Source of the DNA: Anderseniella sp963787895
Lineage (GTDB): Bacteria > Pseudomonadota > Alphaproteobacteria > Rhizobiales > Aestuariivirgaceae
DNA: 64,000 nt
Direction: 5' to 3'
Assembly (NCBI GenBank): GCA_963787895.1
Contig: CAWBEX010000001.1
Span: 434,001 to 498,000 of the forward strand
Under the pieces are notes generated by a model, which saw only the letters and a program-made list of their open reading frames with translations, was not told where the DNA came from and ran no database searches. Position numbers and translations under genes: made by a program. This document shows, in pieces, positions 25,973 to 34,643 of the stretch; within the stretch, counting starts at the first letter, position 1; each line of letters opens with the position of its first letter.

Positions 25973-26947
25973 GTGCGAATAGACGGGCTTCAGTACTGCA
26001 ACTTTAGCGAGAAAATTTTCCGGCAAATGCGAATCGGCCAAGTTGATTCGGTGCATGTTACCGTCTGCTACCACGAGAATTTCCGTGAGACGGTTGCCAA
26101 TCTGGAACGCTGGAACCGATGGTTCGAACAGTTCCCTGACCTGATCATAAAGGGCACAACTGGTGATTGCGCACGCCGCGCCAGAGAGACAGGACGCACA
26201 GCCATCTTCTTTGGCCTGCAAAATTGCTCGCCAATCGAGGATGATATCGGGCTGGTAGAGATCCTGCACACCCTGGGTGTGCGCTTCATGCAGCTGACAT
26301 ACAACAACCAGTCATTGCTCGCGACAGGTGCTTACGAAGCTGAAGACACCGGCCTGACCCGCATGGGCAAGCAGGTGGTGCACGAGATGAACCGCGTTGG
26401 ACTGGTGGTGGATATGTCGCATTCTGCAGATCGCTCCACACTGGAAGCGATCGACCACTCGGCCCGCCCCATTGCCATCACCCACGCCAACCCGAAGTTC
26501 TGGCATCCGGGCCTGCGCAACAAATCAGACGAGGTGCTGAAGGCACTCAGCGCGCGTGGCGGTATGCTGGGCTTTTCGCTGTACCCCCATCACCTCAGGG
26601 GCGGACCGGACTGCACGCTTGAAAGCTTCTGCGAGATGGTTGCTCGCACCGCTGACATGATCGGTATTGACCACATAGGCATTGGCTCGGACCTCTGCCA
26701 GGACCAGCCAGACAGCGTTGTGGAATGGATGCGCGTGGGCCGCTGGTCGAAGGAAATAGATTATGGCGAAGGCTCCAAGGACAATGCCGGCTTCCCGCCG
26801 CAGCCTGATTGGTTCAGGGACAACCGCGACCTCGGCAACATCGAGACAGGACTGAAGGCGGTGGGCATGTCGGCCGACGACGTGGCCAAAGTCATGGGTG
26901 GCAACTGGTTGAGTTTCTTTGATGAAAACTTCGGGCCTTCTGCCTGA
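25973..26947 (+). CDS. Peptidase M19 (membrane dipeptidase)-like protein lacking several zinc ligands
   Basis: A 324-residue TIM-barrel protein aligning throughout with renal dipeptidase-type M19 enzymes. From my memory of human DPEP1, the second-half site is kept: H150 (VDMSH), H171 (AITH), R182 (LRNKSDEVL), D240 (GIGSD). The first-half ligands are changed: the HxD is DGLQY (L6, Y8), the bridging glutamate is Q83 (FGLQNCSP), and the substrate-side histidine is Y110 (LTYNN). A normal binuclear zinc dipeptidase is therefore doubtful; a mononuclear or altered activity is more likely. I recall close homologues with the same changes in other Alphaproteobacteria, so it is probably functional. Start is GTG at 25973. 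No signal peptide. Confidence 0.85.
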   Translation: MRIDGLQYCNFSEKIFRQMRIGQVDSVHVTVCYHENFRETVANLERWNRWFEQFPDLIIKGTTGDCARRARETGRTAIFFGLQNCSPIEDDIGLVEILHTLGVRFMQLTYNNQSLLATGAYEAEDTGLTRMGKQVVHEMNRVGLVVDMSHSADRSTLEAIDHSARPIAITHANPKFWHPGLRNKSDEVLKALSARGGMLGFSLYPHHLRGGPDCTLESFCEMVARTADMIGIDHIGIGSDLCQDQPDSVVEWMRVGRWSKEIDYGEGSKDNAGFPPQPDWFRDNRDLGNIETGLKAVGMSADDVAKVMGGNWLSFFDENFGPSA

Positions 26948-27024
26948 GCAGTGCCATCATGAGGGTGTGGCTGAAGAAAGATAGCGGCTAAGCAAAGCGT
27001 GGTACGGCGCACGCACCGTGCCAA

Positions 27025-27691
27025 TCAAAACGCGCCCCACAGCCCCAACCCTCCTACCAGGATCAGGCTGAGCGCCCACACCAGATCGAGGTTGAACCAG
27101 CTTTTCGAGATGAATTGCGGCCCCAGCCACCTGAAGACGCCCCACGCGATCAACCCGCCTGACACGATCATCGCTGCCGCGTGCACCACCGACACAGCCA
27201 CCGCCATGCCCAAATTGCCCGACATCAGTGAAAAAGCTGCCTTGTGGCCTGCGTCAAGCTCGTCTGCACGGCACAGCCCCAGATAGATCGGCACCAGCAT
27301 CAGACCTGCCCCGTGCGCCATGGCAACAGCAAAGGACCACAATGCAAGTTGCGTCGGCCTGATGCGGGCCAGAAACCTCGGATGCCGCCGGTTAATCAGC
27401 AGATAGATGCCCATGCCTACGACCAGCAGGCCTGCCCCGATCCTGATCTCCCGCTGCCACTCTACCAGAGACGCCATCATCGCGAATGGCAGCAAAATGC
27501 CGGCCATGGCCAGCACATGACCAATGGCCAGCGCGGCCCAGCGCCGCCAGAAGATCGCGCTGGCCACGCCCCATCAATGCGGCTGAAACGGCCAGCGGCC
27601 AGCCCATGCCGGGGTTGATGCCGTGATAGATGCCGGAGCCGATGACGGCGAACCAAAGGCCGCCGCCGACCAGTCGTCGAAGCCCAAAGCC
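27025..27691 (-). pseudogene. Multi-pass membrane protein linked to methanethiol oxidase, frameshifted
   Basis: The first part reads GSGIYHGINPGMGWPLAVS (from about 27645), then the frame changes at the C-run at 27569-27572 (one extra base) and continues as VASAIFWRRWAALAIGH to the stop at 27025. About 215 residues with roughly six hydrophobic segments result. I recall membrane proteins with the GxYHGINPGMGWPLAV motif next to SBP56/MtoX genes; their function is unknown. No clear ATG/GTG start lies in the first frame, so the 5' limit is approximate. Either a recent pseudogene or a base-call error; it shares this problem with the adjacent oxidase gene. Confidence 0.65.
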
Positions 27692-29101
27692 TACACGTTC
27701 GGATAGCAGAACTAGTCGGTTGAGCAGTCTCCACCCTCAAGCCGGATCTGATGCGACGCGGTAGCCCTTGGGGAAGTCGACGTAGAAGTCCTTGTCGAGC
27801 GTCAGACCGCCATTCTCGCCCACATTGGCCATGACCATCTGCCCGCCTTCGTTGCCCGGGATAGAACTGGTCGTCCCAGGTCGAATAGAGCGAGTTGGTC
27901 CAGTAGACCCGCTTGCCGTCACGGCTGATCTCGACCATCTGCGGACCATAGCACAAAGTCCTTGCCGTTGGGATGCTTCGTGCCTCGGCGACGATACCAC
28001 CGATTTCGACCTTGCCGGCCAGCATGGGCTTCATCGGGTCAGACACATCGTATTGGTGCATCTCGCCCAGACCCCAGCAGGCCACGTAGAGATACTTGTC
28101 ATCCAGGCTGAGGTCGATATCGGTGACCAGTGGCGGCACTGCCGCCGAAACCCTTCAGCAGCGGCGGCAGGTTTTCGGCCTCTGCCGGCCGCGGGTCGAT
28201 GGTGATGGTCTTCTTGGCCTGCCACTTGCCCTTCTCGTCGCGCCACCAGGTGAAGATCGCTCCCTGCAGGTTGGTGGTATCGACCACAACGCCGCAGAAC
28301 CCGTAAGCCTTCTTGCCGGGTCATGCGCCGGGCGGATTTCCAGCGCCATCTGGTGATTGTCGCCAAGATCGATGCGTCTGGATGTTCTTGCGCTCGCGCA
28401 GGTCCCAGAAGTGGATGGAATGGCCGTACTTGTTGGACAGCAGGTCCTCTGGCACGATGCCGTTTTCGAACTGCGGCGGCAGGCCCCATTCAGAACTGAC
28501 CATGTAATCCTGCGGCAGGTTCCACCAGAAATCGTAGTGCTTGTCCTGCTTGCCCCGGTCCATCTCGTAGCGGCCGATGATCTCGAAGGTTTCGCAATCC
28601 ATGATGAAGATGCCCGGAGGGCCGTCGGTGCCGTCCTTGCCACCGCCACCCAGCGTGGAGACATATATGCCTTCAGGCCCGCAATGGATGGTGTGGGGGC
28701 GCGAATAGCCGGTCTTCTCGAACAGCTCTTCCGGCTCGATGGTCTTGTGAATCTTCGGCCTTGAGCGGGTCCTTCACGTCGATCATGTAGATGCGCGACG
28801 ACCGGATGCCGGGAACGATGAGGTAGCGCCGTTCGAGAAAGGCATGGCCGGACAGCGGCGACAGCGACGACGAACAGGCATTCCAGCCAAAATGGTGAAA
28901 CTCGTCACCCAGGTTTGGCACGTACAGTTCCTTGACGATCTGGCCGTAGGTGCTTGAGCCAGGCTTGAGATCAACCGTGGCGATGCCGTCCGGCTTCTTG
29001 CCATCAGGACTCAGCATGACAACAAAGCCATAATTCTCGGCTGGCGCCTGCATGGCGAGCTGGGCAGTTGCGTGAAAAGTTGGGTCCGGCCTCACAGTCA
29101 T
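27691..29101 (-). pseudogene. mtoX: Methanethiol oxidase / selenium-binding protein SBP56, multiply frameshifted
   Basis: About 468 residues of a SBP56-family protein can be read only by changing frame. Conserved blocks in order: DEFHHFGWNACSSSLSPLSGHAF, RRYLIVPGIRSSRIY, the TIHCGPEGIYVSTLGGGG region, YDFWWNLPQDYMVSSEWGLPP, LLSNKYGHSIHFWDL, PPLVTDIDLSLDDKYLYVACW, NSLYSTWDDQFYPGNEGG and EGGDCSTD. Frame changes map near 28759, 28374, 28315, 28144, 27979, 27952, 27855 and 27742: six extra bases and two missing ones. An amber codon (27712-27714) interrupts the last residues. The enzyme oxidises methanethiol to formaldehyde, hydrogen sulphide and peroxide. Conserved sequence between shifts argues against old decay. 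Confidence 0.8.
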
Positions 29102-29255
29102 AGGTGTCTCCTCCTCAAGGGTGCGTCTCGATGCGCTTTACTTGAGCAATCGCGAACAAACGGTCGACCAACCAAATGCACGAACTACTCTCCAGCAAAT
29201 CTGGCACAAGCGGCCCGCACTGGCAAATCATCTTGATCACAACTCGTTCAGCAGA

Positions 29256-30299
29256 TCAGCACCGGGTCTGTTCAAGCAGTCTCAACATCTGCTGCCAGGT
29301 TGCGCTGGGCACCTGGATAGTGCCCCCACTGGCTGCATGATAATTTCGCTCGCGTTCGCCCGGTATCTCGACCCCCGATGATCCCGGAGCAGGCGGACAA
29401 CCGCGCATTTCCGACAACACTTCTTCCGCTGCCGCCGCGATCTTGCTGTCACTGTTGAACTGGTTTGCCCGAACACTCACCAGCAACCAGTTTGCTTCCG
29501 CGCGCACCGGGCCGAGAACTGCCTCGGCCACAAGCTCTGCAACCAGTGCAAGGCCATATCCCTTGTGCTCGCCCGCAGGTAATATTGCACCACCGTCAAA
29601 ATAGTCGTCCGGATTGCGGGTCGGGTTTCCGTGCTTGTCGACGACACATCCTTCCGGCAGCAGTGCGTTGGCGCTCTTGGCTGCATAAATCCATCCGCCG
29701 GCAATCTTTGAGGTTGCGAAATCAAGCACCACCGGCCCTCGTTCACCACCGGGAACCCCCAGGCAGTATGGGTTGGTAGGCAGCATCGCCTTGGCTCCAC
29801 CATGCGGCGCAACCTGCCGCCAAAGACGCCTGTTGCCGCCGCCGAGCAAAATGGTCACAAACCCCTTCTCACCAGCCTTGTCGGCAAACGCACCATGCCT
29901 GCCCGTGTGACCGACATTGCACACCGCAACCACAGATATGCCGGATGCCCTGGCCCGCTCCATGCCTTCTTCGTACGCCATGCGCATGGCAGGAATGCCG
30001 ATGCCTCCTCCGCCATCTACCAGAATTGCGCCATGCCCGTTCTGACGCACCTGCGGAAGGCCCGCCGCTTTCATGTATCCGCTTTTGAACTGTTCCGCAT
30101 ATTGCAGGATGCGCATCACACCATGAGACTCGACGCCACTTAAACTGGAATCGACAAGATGCAGTGCCGACTCTCGTGCGATTTCAGCGGCACACCCAAG
30201 GTTCACGAAGATGTTGGTGACAAGATCAGCAGCCGCATCCGCTTTCACCTGCGTGCGATCACCGCGCAATTCAATCTTGGAGCGAACACCAGTCACCAT
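29256..30299 (-). CDS. Ldh family (malate/ureidoglycolate/imino-acid-type) NAD(P)-dependent reductase, copy B
   Basis: A 347-residue oxidoreductase of the Ldh_2 (type 2 malate/L-lactate dehydrogenase) family, a non-Rossmann NAD(P)-dependent fold. Evidence: LVDSSLSGVESHGVMRILQYAEQ near residue 50, AVCNVGHTGRHGAFADKA, NPYCLGVPGG, VVLDFATSKIAGG and GEHKGYGLALVAELVAEAV. The family also contains piperideine/pyrroline-2-carboxylate reductases and ureidoglycolate dehydrogenases, so the substrate is open. Start at 30299 avoids overlap with the upstream gene, 19 bp away. It is last in the minus-strand operon amidase-Ldh-Ldh. Confidence 0.88.
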   Translation of the reverse strand: MVTGVRSKIELRGDRTQVKADAAADLVTNIFVNLGCAAEIARESALHLVDSSLSGVESHGVMRILQYAEQFKSGYMKAAGLPQVRQNGHGAILVDGGGGIGIPAMRMAYEEGMERARASGISVVAVCNVGHTGRHGAFADKAGEKGFVTILLGGGNRRLWRQVAPHGGAKAMLPTNPYCLGVPGGERGPVVLDFATSKIAGGWIYAAKSANALLPEGCVVDKHGNPTRNPDDYFDGGAILPAGEHKGYGLALVAELVAEAVLGPVRAEANWLLVSVRANQFNSDSKIAAAAEEVLSEMRGCPPAPGSSGVEIPGERERNYHAASGGTIQVPSATWQQMLRLLEQTRC

Positions 30300-30318
30300 C
30301 TGCTTCAATCGCTGCCGT

Positions 30319-31326
30319 CTAGCCCGCTGCCCTGACCTGCTCCAGCAGGTCAACCGCCACATCCACATGCCCCGTTGCTTGCGTCATGCGCCGCGCTTCA
30401 TACCGCCGTTGGCTCGGAAGGCGGACGCCCTCCTGCTTCACCATTTCGGCAAACAGCGCTTCTGAATGCGCCAGCCACCCTTGCGCATCTCCGAACCTTG
30501 CCGGGTCAATTGCAATGATCAATTGCCCGCCCCGGTTCGCCAATCCATCGCGCTCAACCCTTTTCGCCGTCTCAAAACTGAATGGTTCGCCCATCAAGGC
30601 ACCTGCCATCAACTCCACCATCATGGATATCATTGCTCCCTTTGCCCCGCCAAATGCCAGAATGGCGCCGCCACGAACATCTGCCGGATCGGTAGAAGGA
30701 TTGCCATCCTTGTCAATGATAGTGCCCGGCGGCAATTGCTTGCCTTCGCGTTCCGCAATCAGTATCTCGCCGTGAGCCCTGGCTGCCGTTGCCATGTCAA
30801 AGATCACCGCCTCGCCACCTTCACGCGGCCAGCCGAATGCAATCGGGTTGGTGCCGAACAGAGGCTTCATGCCCCCGGGAGGTGGAACAATCGGAAATGC
30901 ACTGGTCATGGTCATTGCCACCAACCCATGCGACGTCATCAGCTCCATCTCAGGCCACATTGCCGCAAAATGATGCATGTTTGTCAGTGCCAGACACGCC
31001 ACTCCCTGGCTCTTCGCCAACTCGGCAAGGTCAGGAGCCATCAACCCCAGCGACAGTGGCGCAAAGCCGTTGTCACCATCACCGCGGATAACCCCCGGTG
31101 CGACCTTGCTCCATGTGGGCCTGGCGTCGGGCTTTGCCTTGCCCGCAGCAATCGACTTGAGGTAACCGGGCATCCGCAACAAGCCGTGACTATGACAATG
31201 ATCCCGCTCTGCCGCGCAAACTGTGCCAGAGATCGCATCCGCATTGCTGTCGTCGCACCCGGCTTTCTTCAGTGCCGCAATGCATATTGTGCGCAAGTCT
31301 GGCAGGCTGATGTGTGCTGTCTTCAT
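30319..31326 (-). CDS. Ldh family NAD(P)-dependent reductase, copy A
   Basis: A 335-residue Ldh_2-family enzyme, distantly paralogous to the next gene. Markers are CAAERDHCHSHGLLRMPGYLKS, LTNMHHFAAMWPEMELM, FGTNPIAFGWP, VIFDMATAARAHG and GGAKGAMISMMVELMAGAL. The CHSHG motif and FGTNP pattern fit the delta1-piperideine/pyrroline-2-carboxylate reductase branch (DpkA-like) better than malate dehydrogenase; this is inference. Its ATG overlaps the amidase stop by ATGA, so expression is coupled with the amidase. Confidence 0.87.
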   Translation of the reverse strand: MKTAHISLPDLRTICIAALKKAGCDDSNADAISGTVCAAERDHCHSHGLLRMPGYLKSIAAGKAKPDARPTWSKVAPGVIRGDGDNGFAPLSLGLMAPDLAELAKSQGVACLALTNMHHFAAMWPEMELMTSHGLVAMTMTSAFPIVPPPGGMKPLFGTNPIAFGWPREGGEAVIFDMATAARAHGEILIAEREGKQLPPGTIIDKDGNPSTDPADVRGGAILAFGGAKGAMISMMVELMAGALMGEPFSFETAKRVERDGLANRGGQLIIAIDPARFGDAQGWLAHSEALFAEMVKQEGVRLPSQRRYEARRMTQATGHVDVAVDLLEQVRAAG

Positions 31327-32678
31327 GACAGCGCTCCCTGCAATACAGCTTCAATACTGGCTGCGGCATCAAACAACTCTTCGTCCTGCCCCCAGGGGCG
31401 CATAATCATGAAACCGGCGGGCGCTTCACCGCGCGCTGTCATGGGTATGGAAATGGCGCAGCCATCAAGAAAATTGCCCAGGAAGGTATTGCGCAGACAA
31501 AGGAAGTTGAGTGGGCCATACTGCTCGGCACTGTCGACCTGTGAAATCAGGGGTGGCAGAATCGGCACGGTTGGCAAGATGAGGCCGTCAAGGCCAGAAC
31601 AGAGCGAAGCAAACCGTAAAATCATCTCTTCGCGCCGTCTGTAGATGCCGACAAGCTCCGGGCCGGTCACATTCAAGCCGGACATGATCCGGCTGCGTAC
31701 CCGCGGGTCGTATTCATCACCGTGGCGTTCCAGCATCGGTGCATGCACATCCATTGCCTCACACGCAGATATGCCGCCCTTCGCATTCAGGCTGGGCAGT
31801 TCAGTCAGGTCCGGAAACCCAACCTCGGAAAACACCATACCGGCCTTACCCAGCGTCTTGATGGCCGCATCAAATGCCGTTGCCACTTCGGGGTCCATCC
31901 CATCAAGTGCGACATGCTGCAATATGCCGAAACGCAACGTGGCCGGATTGCGAGGGGCCAACTGCCCATCCCGGTCTCGCGCCATCAGCGCATCCACGGT
32001 TGAACAGCACTGTACCGAATTTGCCAGCGGGCCAACCGTGTCCAAGGTAGCTGAAAGGGGAAAAACCCCTTCCTTGGAAACCCTGCCCGTGGACGACTTG
32101 TAACCGACGATACCGTTGAAAGCCGCTGGCACGCGGCAGGACCCGCCCGTATCAGTGCCAAGCCCCATGTAGGCCATGCCATCTGCCACAGACACCGCCG
32201 CGCCTGACGACGAGCCACCAGGAATACGTCCAGCCTTTCTGTCCCACACCGACTTCGGCGTGCCGTAGTGCGGATTGAGGCCCACCCCAGAGTACGCAAA
32301 CTCGGTCATGTTGGTACGGCCAACGAAAATCAACCCGGCGGACCTGAGCATTGCAACGCAATCAGCATCCGCAGACGCCGGCTCACTTTCGCGCAGTATG
32401 GTTGAACCAGCCGCCGTCACCTGACCCGCAACGTCAAACAGGTCCTTAATGGATACCGGAATACCGGCATAACGTGATGGCGCCCGTCCCACACGTCGCT
32501 GTGCGTCAATGAAATCCGCGGCGGCAAGCGCACCTTCCGGATCAACCGTCAGAAACACCCTCTCACCTTCGCCTGAGCCGTCTTCAATGCGCGCAATACA
32601 GGCTTCGGTCAGGTCGCGCGAAGTGGTTTTGCCATCGTCCAGCTGCTGCGCCAGGCCTTCAAGGGTTTCAACTATCAT
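31323..32678 (-). CDS. Amidase signature family protein
   Basis: A 451-residue amidase with the complete Ser-cisSer-Lys triad: lysine in VSIKDLFDVAG, the signature GGSSSGAAVSVADG, and nucleophilic serine in GTDTGGSCRVPAAF. It hydrolyses an unknown amide; GatA activity is unlikely because the C-terminal part differs and no gatB/gatC is nearby. The ATG at 32678 is chosen as the family-typical start (MIVETLEGLAQ). It is first in the operon with two imino-acid-reductase-like genes, suggesting release of an amino or imino acid followed by reduction. It is divergent from the gene at 32760. Confidence 0.9.
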   Translation of the reverse strand: MIVETLEGLAQQLDDGKTTSRDLTEACIARIEDGSGEGERVFLTVDPEGALAAADFIDAQRRVGRAPSRYAGIPVSIKDLFDVAGQVTAAGSTILRESEPASADADCVAMLRSAGLIFVGRTNMTEFAYSGVGLNPHYGTPKSVWDRKAGRIPGGSSSGAAVSVADGMAYMGLGTDTGGSCRVPAAFNGIVGYKSSTGRVSKEGVFPLSATLDTVGPLANSVQCCSTVDALMARDRDGQLAPRNPATLRFGILQHVALDGMDPEVATAFDAAIKTLGKAGMVFSEVGFPDLTELPSLNAKGGISACEAMDVHAPMLERHGDEYDPRVRSRIMSGLNVTGPELVGIYRRREEMILRFASLCSGLDGLILPTVPILPPLISQVDSAEQYGPLNFLCLRNTFLGNFLDGCAISIPMTARGEAPAGFMIMRPWGQDEELFDAAASIEAVLQGALS

Positions 32679-32759
32679 AGCAAGGGCACTTCTCTGTTGT
32701 TTGAAACTTTCATTGCGGTCACCATGCCACGCGCAACAAATTTTCATCAAGGCCCCTTC

Positions 32760-33299
32760 ATGCAATCCCGACTCTATTTTGCGTATGGCTCCAACATGCT
32801 GACCACTCGGCTGGCAGCTCGTTGCCCGTCTGTATTGTGCAAAGGCATTGCCTACACAGACGGATGGCATGTCCAGTTCACAAAGCCGGGCGGAGACGGG
32901 TCAGGCAAGGCAGGCCTCGCACAGGCTCCATCAGCCCGCCACCCCGGCATTCTGTATCAAATCCACAGCAAGGAAATTGACACTCTCGACCGCATCGAAG
33001 GGGTGGGCCATGGCTACACCCGCCATGACGGCTTCCCGGTCACAACCGTGGCAGGCGAGGCTGTCTCCAGCTTTACCTACATGCCGACCCGGCATGACCA
33101 GTCCTTGCTGCCCTATGACTGGTATCTGGCCTTGTGCGTCGCCGGTGCCATGGAACATGGTCTCGATGCACACTTGCTGGAGGGTTTCGCCCGGCACCCT
33201 CACCTGCCCGACACACAAGCTCAGCGCGAAGCCAGGACACTGGCCGTGCAGGCGCTCAACGCGGCCGGGCACCAGGACTGGCTGGCCTTGCTAAGGTGA
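32760..33299 (+). CDS. Gamma-glutamylcyclotransferase-like protein
   Basis: A 179-residue GGCT/AIG2-like protein. The YGSN motif is at the start (YFAYGSNMLTTRL), and the glutamate expected for catalysis is in LDRIEG, preceded by GILYQIHSKEID. Such enzymes cleave gamma-glutamyl amides to pyroglutamate. An in-frame ATG at 32727 and a longer frame to 32697 exist, but ATG 32760 gives the family-typical N terminus. It ends 5 bp before a convergent FAD oxidase resembling gamma-glutamylputrescine oxidase, hinting at shared gamma-glutamyl metabolism. Confidence 0.87.
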   Translation: MQSRLYFAYGSNMLTTRLAARCPSVLCKGIAYTDGWHVQFTKPGGDGSGKAGLAQAPSARHPGILYQIHSKEIDTLDRIEGVGHGYTRHDGFPVTTVAGEAVSSFTYMPTRHDQSLLPYDWYLALCVAGAMEHGLDAHLLEGFARHPHLPDTQAQREARTLAVQALNAAGHQDWLALLR

Positions 33300-33304
33300 G
33301 CGGG

Positions 33305-34618
33305 TCAAGTCCCCAGCCTGTCAAGCATCCTGTACCAGGCGGATGCCGCAGCAACATAGGCCCAGCGTGCGCCATGCATTGGTATCGGCCTGACGGGCGT
33401 GGATGGCAAAGGCAGCTCATCCCGATTGCCGGTTGACAGGTACCTGCCCGCTGCAGCCCCCATTGCCGACGCCATGGCTACACCGCGACCACTATATCCA
33501 AGCAACATCGTCAGACCCGGCTCCGGTTCATGCACATGCAGCATGTAGTCGGGCGTAATCGCAATTCGGCCCGACCAGTAAAAGGCAGGTTCACCGAAAT
33601 CACCCACCTGCGGAAACAGATCATGCAGCGTCTTTACAACATGAGAAAACTCGTCCGCTCCCATCGGATCACGCCACTTGCCGCGCGCACCGACAACCAG
33701 CCTGCCTTCCGGATCCAGCCTCGAGTATGTGAGCAAACGCCGTGTATCCGAAATCACATGGCCTTCAGGCAAGATCGAACGGCGCAGATTCTGTGACAAT
33801 GGCTGTGTCGCGACGATAAAGCTCGACACCGGGATAATGGTTTGCGCAAGCCTCTGCCACAGCCCGTCAGTATAACCGTTTGTTGCCAGCAGCACCTTGT
33901 CTGCCACTACGCTTGCCTGTGCAGTGCCGGCGCGCCAGCTTCCGCCTTGCCTGACCAGCGATGTGACCGCAGAGTGTGGCGATATCACAGCTCCCGCAGC
34001 TTGCGCTGCTCTTGCCAGTCCCCGCGCATAGGAGAGTGGATTGAGGCGGCCGCCACGTGGCTCCACCAGCGCCGCCACGTAGGCAGGCGAGCCAATCAGG
34101 TTTCTGGCATCGTCACCCCGAACCAGGGAAACGGGCGCTCCTCGCTCGTGCCACTGGTTCATCCGGGCCTCGACCGCAGGCAGTGCGCCCATGTTGTGCA
34201 CGCCCTGCAACCAACCGGTTCTTTCTGCCGAACACCTGATAGCGTGGCGGTTGATCAAATCAAACACTACGTCAGGAGCATCCCCGGCAAACTTCACCAG
34301 CCGCTCACCCGCTTCAGCACCAAAGTGCGCAACGATCTCGTCAGGATCCCATTTGAACCCCGGGATAACCTGGCCTCCATTGCGGCCGGAAGCACCCCAT
34401 CCGGGTTCGGACGCCTCCAGAACACACACCGAAGCGCCGGCTTCAGCCGCATGAAGTGCCGCTGAAAGACCAGTGAACCCTCCACCCACGATGCAGATGT
34501 CGAACCGGTGCTCACCGGCAAGCTGTTCACCGTTGAATTTCTCTTCCGCCGTTGCCGCCCACAAAGAGGGTGGCAATCGTGAACGGTCAGCCATCGGAGA
34601 CAGTTTGGTCAAATGCAA
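33305..34618 (-). CDS. FAD-dependent oxidoreductase, gamma-glutamylputrescine oxidase (PuuB)-like
   Basis: A 437-residue DAO-superfamily flavoenzyme. The FAD motif lies at about residues 40-70 (CIVGGGFTGLSAALHAAEAG, VCVLEASEPGWGASGRNGGQVIPGFKWDP), the last part being characteristic of PuuB-like enzymes. The C-terminal FYWSGRIAITPDYMLHVHEPEPG and LLGYSGRGVAMASAMG complete the cofactor site. PuuB oxidises gamma-glutamylputrescine in putrescine degradation; related enzymes act on other amines, and no other puu gene is present here, so the substrate is unproven. It stands between the GGCT-like gene and cckA. Confidence 0.87.
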   Translation of the reverse strand: MHLTKLSPMADRSRLPPSLWAATAEEKFNGEQLAGEHRFDICIVGGGFTGLSAALHAAEAGASVCVLEASEPGWGASGRNGGQVIPGFKWDPDEIVAHFGAEAGERLVKFAGDAPDVVFDLINRHAIRCSAERTGWLQGVHNMGALPAVEARMNQWHERGAPVSLVRGDDARNLIGSPAYVAALVEPRGGRLNPLSYARGLARAAQAAGAVISPHSAVTSLVRQGGSWRAGTAQASVVADKVLLATNGYTDGLWQRLAQTIIPVSSFIVATQPLSQNLRRSILPEGHVISDTRRLLTYSRLDPEGRLVVGARGKWRDPMGADEFSHVVKTLHDLFPQVGDFGEPAFYWSGRIAITPDYMLHVHEPEPGLTMLLGYSGRGVAMASAMGAAAGRYLSTGNRDELPLPSTPVRPIPMHGARWAYVAAASAWYRMLDRLGT

Positions 34619-34643
34619 CCACCGGAAAACGGAACATGGGTGA

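Noticed and set aside
30466..31644. 392-codon plus-strand open frame across the Ldh and amidase genes
   Set aside because: It crosses two conserved genes in antisense; its product is rich in Arg, His, Gln and Cys with no family resemblance.
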